Assembly (NCBI GenBank): GCA_034687125.1
Contig: JAQGBZ010000046.1
Location: forward strand, 124,001 to 188,000
Direction of reading: 5' to 3'
DNA length: 64,000 bases
Source of the DNA: Neelides folsomi
Lineage: Eukaryota > Arthropoda > Collembola > Neelipleona > Neelidae
Part shown: piece by piece, positions 61,087 through 64,000 of the stretch
How the letters are laid out: every line of letters begins with the position of its first letter
Numbering within the stretch: the first letter of the stretch is position 1
Notes under the pieces: model-generated
The model's database searches: none
What the model was told of the DNA's origin: nothing
What the model saw: the letters and a program-made list of their open reading frames with translations, nothing else
Position numbers and translations under genes: made by a program

Positions 61087-61603
61087 TCGGGGCAGCATTT
61101 ACACATTTAAATCACTTGAGAAATTGAAAATTAGAGATTCTTTTCAATCATTATTTCCAAAAGTATATTACGTATACATATTAAATGAAACTCATGGTTT
61201 ATAAATTGTTTAAAGCAATGTAATACTGATATACAATATATCCAAAGATAAATAAATTCATTAATGTAATCCCACATCACATAAGTCATCCATCCAATGG
61301 ACTCATTGTCAGTTCGGTGCATTAATGGGGTAGGTTTGAACTCGTATCTAATTGAAAGTTTCATATTAAACAGACATGGCCACTCATCATCGGCTACACA
61401 GACAAATAAAGTAAAGAATTTAAGAATAATAAGAACTTGTGTTATTCATTATTCATGAGCTACCATACTTTCTACATTTTTCAGGCAGATTTTAATTTTT
61501 CGTTTGGCTGAACAACCTGTCCCATTCAGTGCATTAAAGAATTGGAAAATAAGCTTTAACTTAACTACATTATTTATTATAAACTTATTTTCTGTTACCA
61601 CTA
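61087..61603. other. VDAC 3' region
   Basis: Presumed 3' UTR and flank. AATAAA motifs occur near 61.25 kb and at 61405-61410. No further gene seen. Confidence 0.5.
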
Positions 61604-61744
61604 AGCTGAGGATTTCGCGATTTTATTCGCGAGAAATATTTCATTGAATATCGCGTGACACGTGCGTTTCTAACGTTGGATTTCCTTTAAAAGTTTAAAA
61701 CCAGTGAAATATTTCTCGCGAATGAAACCGCGAAATCCGCAGCT
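61604..61744. mobile_element. 141-bp MITE with TA target duplication
   Basis: Inverted arms of about 44 bp with four mismatches: the left begins AAGCTGAGGATTTCGCG and the right, inverted, begins AAGCTGCGGATTTCGCG. Both arms contain TTCGCGAGAAATATTTCA. TA lies immediately outside on both sides (61602-61603 and 61745-61746). It has no coding capacity. The termini differ from those of the element at 920-1066, so it belongs to another TA-targeting family. Confidence 0.85.
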
Positions 61745-61746
61745 TA

Positions 61747-63500
61747 AGATAGAAGCTATCCGGGAGAATATGTGGGTATAGTATGTAGGTATAAACGCGA
61801 ATGTAGGTATTGTAGGTATAACAGTCTTGGTTTATAAATATGGAAATGAAAATTATTGAACATTAAATTATTCCGTTCTCTGTTTTTGATTCTTACAAAA
61901 GAGAAACTTTAAGAGCCCTTGAGAATCCCATTGTGATATCTAAATGTATATTTGTATTCACTATTCAGAAACACATACATGAGGGAATTGAATACTGCTT
62001 TCATTCTTTGAATTTAATTGGATCCAACCCAAAAGTTGAGGTTTGTGAATTCCCGAGTTTTGTCCTCTTTTCCTTGATAAAGACATTATAGGACATTCTC
62101 GAAACACTGTGAGAGACAAAGTGAAGTCAAGTCGTGTGCTAAGGACCAATGTGTGTCTTTAAATAGAGTGATTTATCGTGAAAGGTTTGAGTTCTTTCTG
62201 AACATTAATCAACCTCATTTGTAATTATCTCAGGTCAGGGCAATGAATCGGAAAAGCGTCGGAAACATCCAGTGGATTCACAACCATGAAATGCAATAAT
62301 TTACTTTCTTTCTTTTTACATATAATTATACAATTGTAAACTGCATACATTCATTAAAATTCATTTCATGCGAACATTCACATAGCAGATCATAATATCA
62401 GTCTAGGTCGTACATAACATAGAAATTAATTAATGTATTTAATAAATATAATTAAGATAAACATAATATTTAATATTTATCGGTTAATATAATTCATAAA
62501 TAAGTCATAAAAATTCCCAACGTCGCCAACATGCATAAACAGATAATAAAAAATAATTATTTAAAATAAAAACTGTAACAAATGTAAAACATTACGTTAT
62601 CTTAAGACATTATCTTCGTCTCGTCTCATTGCACAGAGCGACATAAAAAGATAAGCTGGAATGAATTTAAGCTGAACCTTCAAGAAATTCGAAGTCTTAT
62701 CTCTGACTTCCCAAAGCTTTCCCAGGGACGTAGAAAATAAACGCGAAGAAGGAGTTGAAAAACTAGAGAGATAAAGATTGAAATTATTAATGACTACACT
62801 CGTAATAGAAACTTTTTGCATCATTCCGTTCCTTTTCGCATCATTTGTTAATGCATAAAGTTGAAGTGCATTAAATATAATTTATAAATAATAATGATGG
62901 CATTGATGTTATCACAAATAAACCACAATAATCCTGAGTATTTTTTAAACATTACTTCAATAGACTAGATAAATTTTCACTTTTAACCTTTGGACTTATT
63001 TATTCTAAACATGAATGTTCATATTAAAATAGTTATTAATTGTAAGTACAATCTCACGTTCAAGATTCTGTAGTGTAATTTTAATATTAGAAGTTAAATA
63101 AAAAATATTATTCGAAGGTTATAGAGTTATTTGACTTACTTGTAATCATTAAGCATTCGATATTTTAAAATATTTATTGAATTGATAGTAAAGTAATGTA
63201 ATCTTGAAATAAGAACATAACATGGGTCTTATAAGATCAAGCACTTAGGGTTATTTAACTACATAGCCTTAAACAGTTGTATATTAATTATTATATCTGT
63301 AAATGAATAAAATGATTTTTAATATGCAATGATATCAGTACTTTGAAAGTAATACCTAATTACCTACTATAATATACAGAATATTGTAGTTAAATATGTA
63401 CAGTTATAATATCATTTTCTAACTTCTATGATTTGTGATAATATTTAAAAATTAATGTATAAAACAAGTTCTGGTTCATTTAGATAATTTTAGCCCAAAA
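61747..63500. other. intergenic region
   Basis: AT-rich spacer without recognised genes. A 75-codon minus-strand frame at 62597-62824 and a 62-codon one at 61961-62149 have no recognisable features. Confidence 0.45.
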
Positions 63501-64000
63501 ATGATATCACTTTTGATATCCCAAATTTTTTCATTAATATTAATTGCTTTAATATTATTTCCAATTTCAATTGCATTTGGTCAAAAGGAGGTTTTCGTAT
63601 TGACAATTAAAATAATAATTATAAATACATAATATCTATACGGTTTTCATTTGATTAAGCACATGTTCTAATATAACTCACTAATTTTTAGGCAATGAAA
63701 AAGGACATATTCTATTATTGTCCAAAACAGGTATCTTATGTAAATAATAGAATTTTTCATTTCAAATTTTCAAACAGATAATTTATAAATTGTTAAATAT
63801 AAATTTTGGATGGATTTAATTCAGAAGCAGAATGAAGAGCTTATTCATAAAATGGAAACCCTTTTTAAAGATCTCCAGGGATCACTTAATTCGCTCGTGA
63901 TTAATATTACAAAATTACAATACGTTAAATATATTTATTTCATCAAACAATTTGAAAAAAAAACTAATGTGAAACTGTATTTACTTTATATTACAAGGTT
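63501..64000 (+). CDS. secreted or signal-anchored protein, 5' part only (runs off the window)
   Basis: I do not recognise the product. Three exons join in phase 0: 63501-63590, 63692-63730 and 63825-63896, the last with donor CTC|GTGATT. An AG near 63997 may be the next acceptor. The first exon encodes a strong signal peptide of about 28 residues (MISLLISQIFSLILIALILF and on to IAFGQKE). The mature start includes KKDIFYYCPKQ and a helical, coiled-coil-like stretch, NEELIHKMETLFKDLQGSL. Short exons and a signal sequence followed by a heptad region would fit a lectin- or fibrinogen-related secreted protein, but the deciding domain is outside the window. Confidence 0.6.

Overview
This is an AT-rich nuclear segment of an animal genome. 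It has GT-AG introns, a eukaryotic tRNA gene, mitochondrial proteins encoded in the nucleus, and ER glycosylation genes. I infer an arthropod: intronless thaumatin-like genes, C2H2 and THAP clutter and Tc1/mariner and hAT debris fit that, and a springtail-like hexapod is possible. The sequence does not fix the species.

Layout. 0-6.2 kb holds three small minus-strand genes: ATP synthase OSCP (1530-2640), TMEM208 (3282-4285) and an unrecognised 94-aa secreted protein (5472-6138). 6.2-12.4 kb has no recognisable gene except a hAT-type element with an 8-bp target duplication (10284-10769). 12.4-14.3 kb is ALG3 in five exons. At 15.4 kb is tRNA-Ile(AAU), followed by a dead Tc1/mariner copy (about 15996-16941) whose ends match a palindromic MITE at 920-1066. 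18.4-26.1 kb is a 23-exon gene for a protein of about 1050 residues. It has a degenerate EF-hand region, long coiled coils, one C-terminal membrane segment and a short lumenal tail that resembles a KASH peptide, so it is a candidate nuclear-envelope LINC protein. 26-32.5 kb holds a broken zinc-finger fragment, a 21-bp minisatellite, an intact thaumatin-like protein (29260-29982), a THAP-domain reading frame broken by one stop, and a strong inverted repeat.

31.5-45.3 kb has no gene I recognise and probably holds the upstream part of the next gene. 45.3-58.3 kb holds seven 3' exons of an MCC (mutated in colorectal cancers) orthologue. Its 6.4-kb first visible intron carries three decayed poly-C2H2 zinc-finger copies in the same orientation. 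59.9-61.1 kb is VDAC/porin, with an unusual insertion of about 65 residues, rich in Pro, Ser, Thr and Arg, between two barrel strands. A TA-flanked MITE lies at 61.6 kb, and a secreted-protein gene begins at 63.5 kb and runs off the right edge.

The genes do not form a pathway. They are mostly housekeeping: OSCP and VDAC in mitochondria, TMEM208 and ALG3 in the ER. I derived all exon models by hand from splice consensus and reading-frame continuity. The phases close in every multi-exon gene, but no transcript evidence was available.
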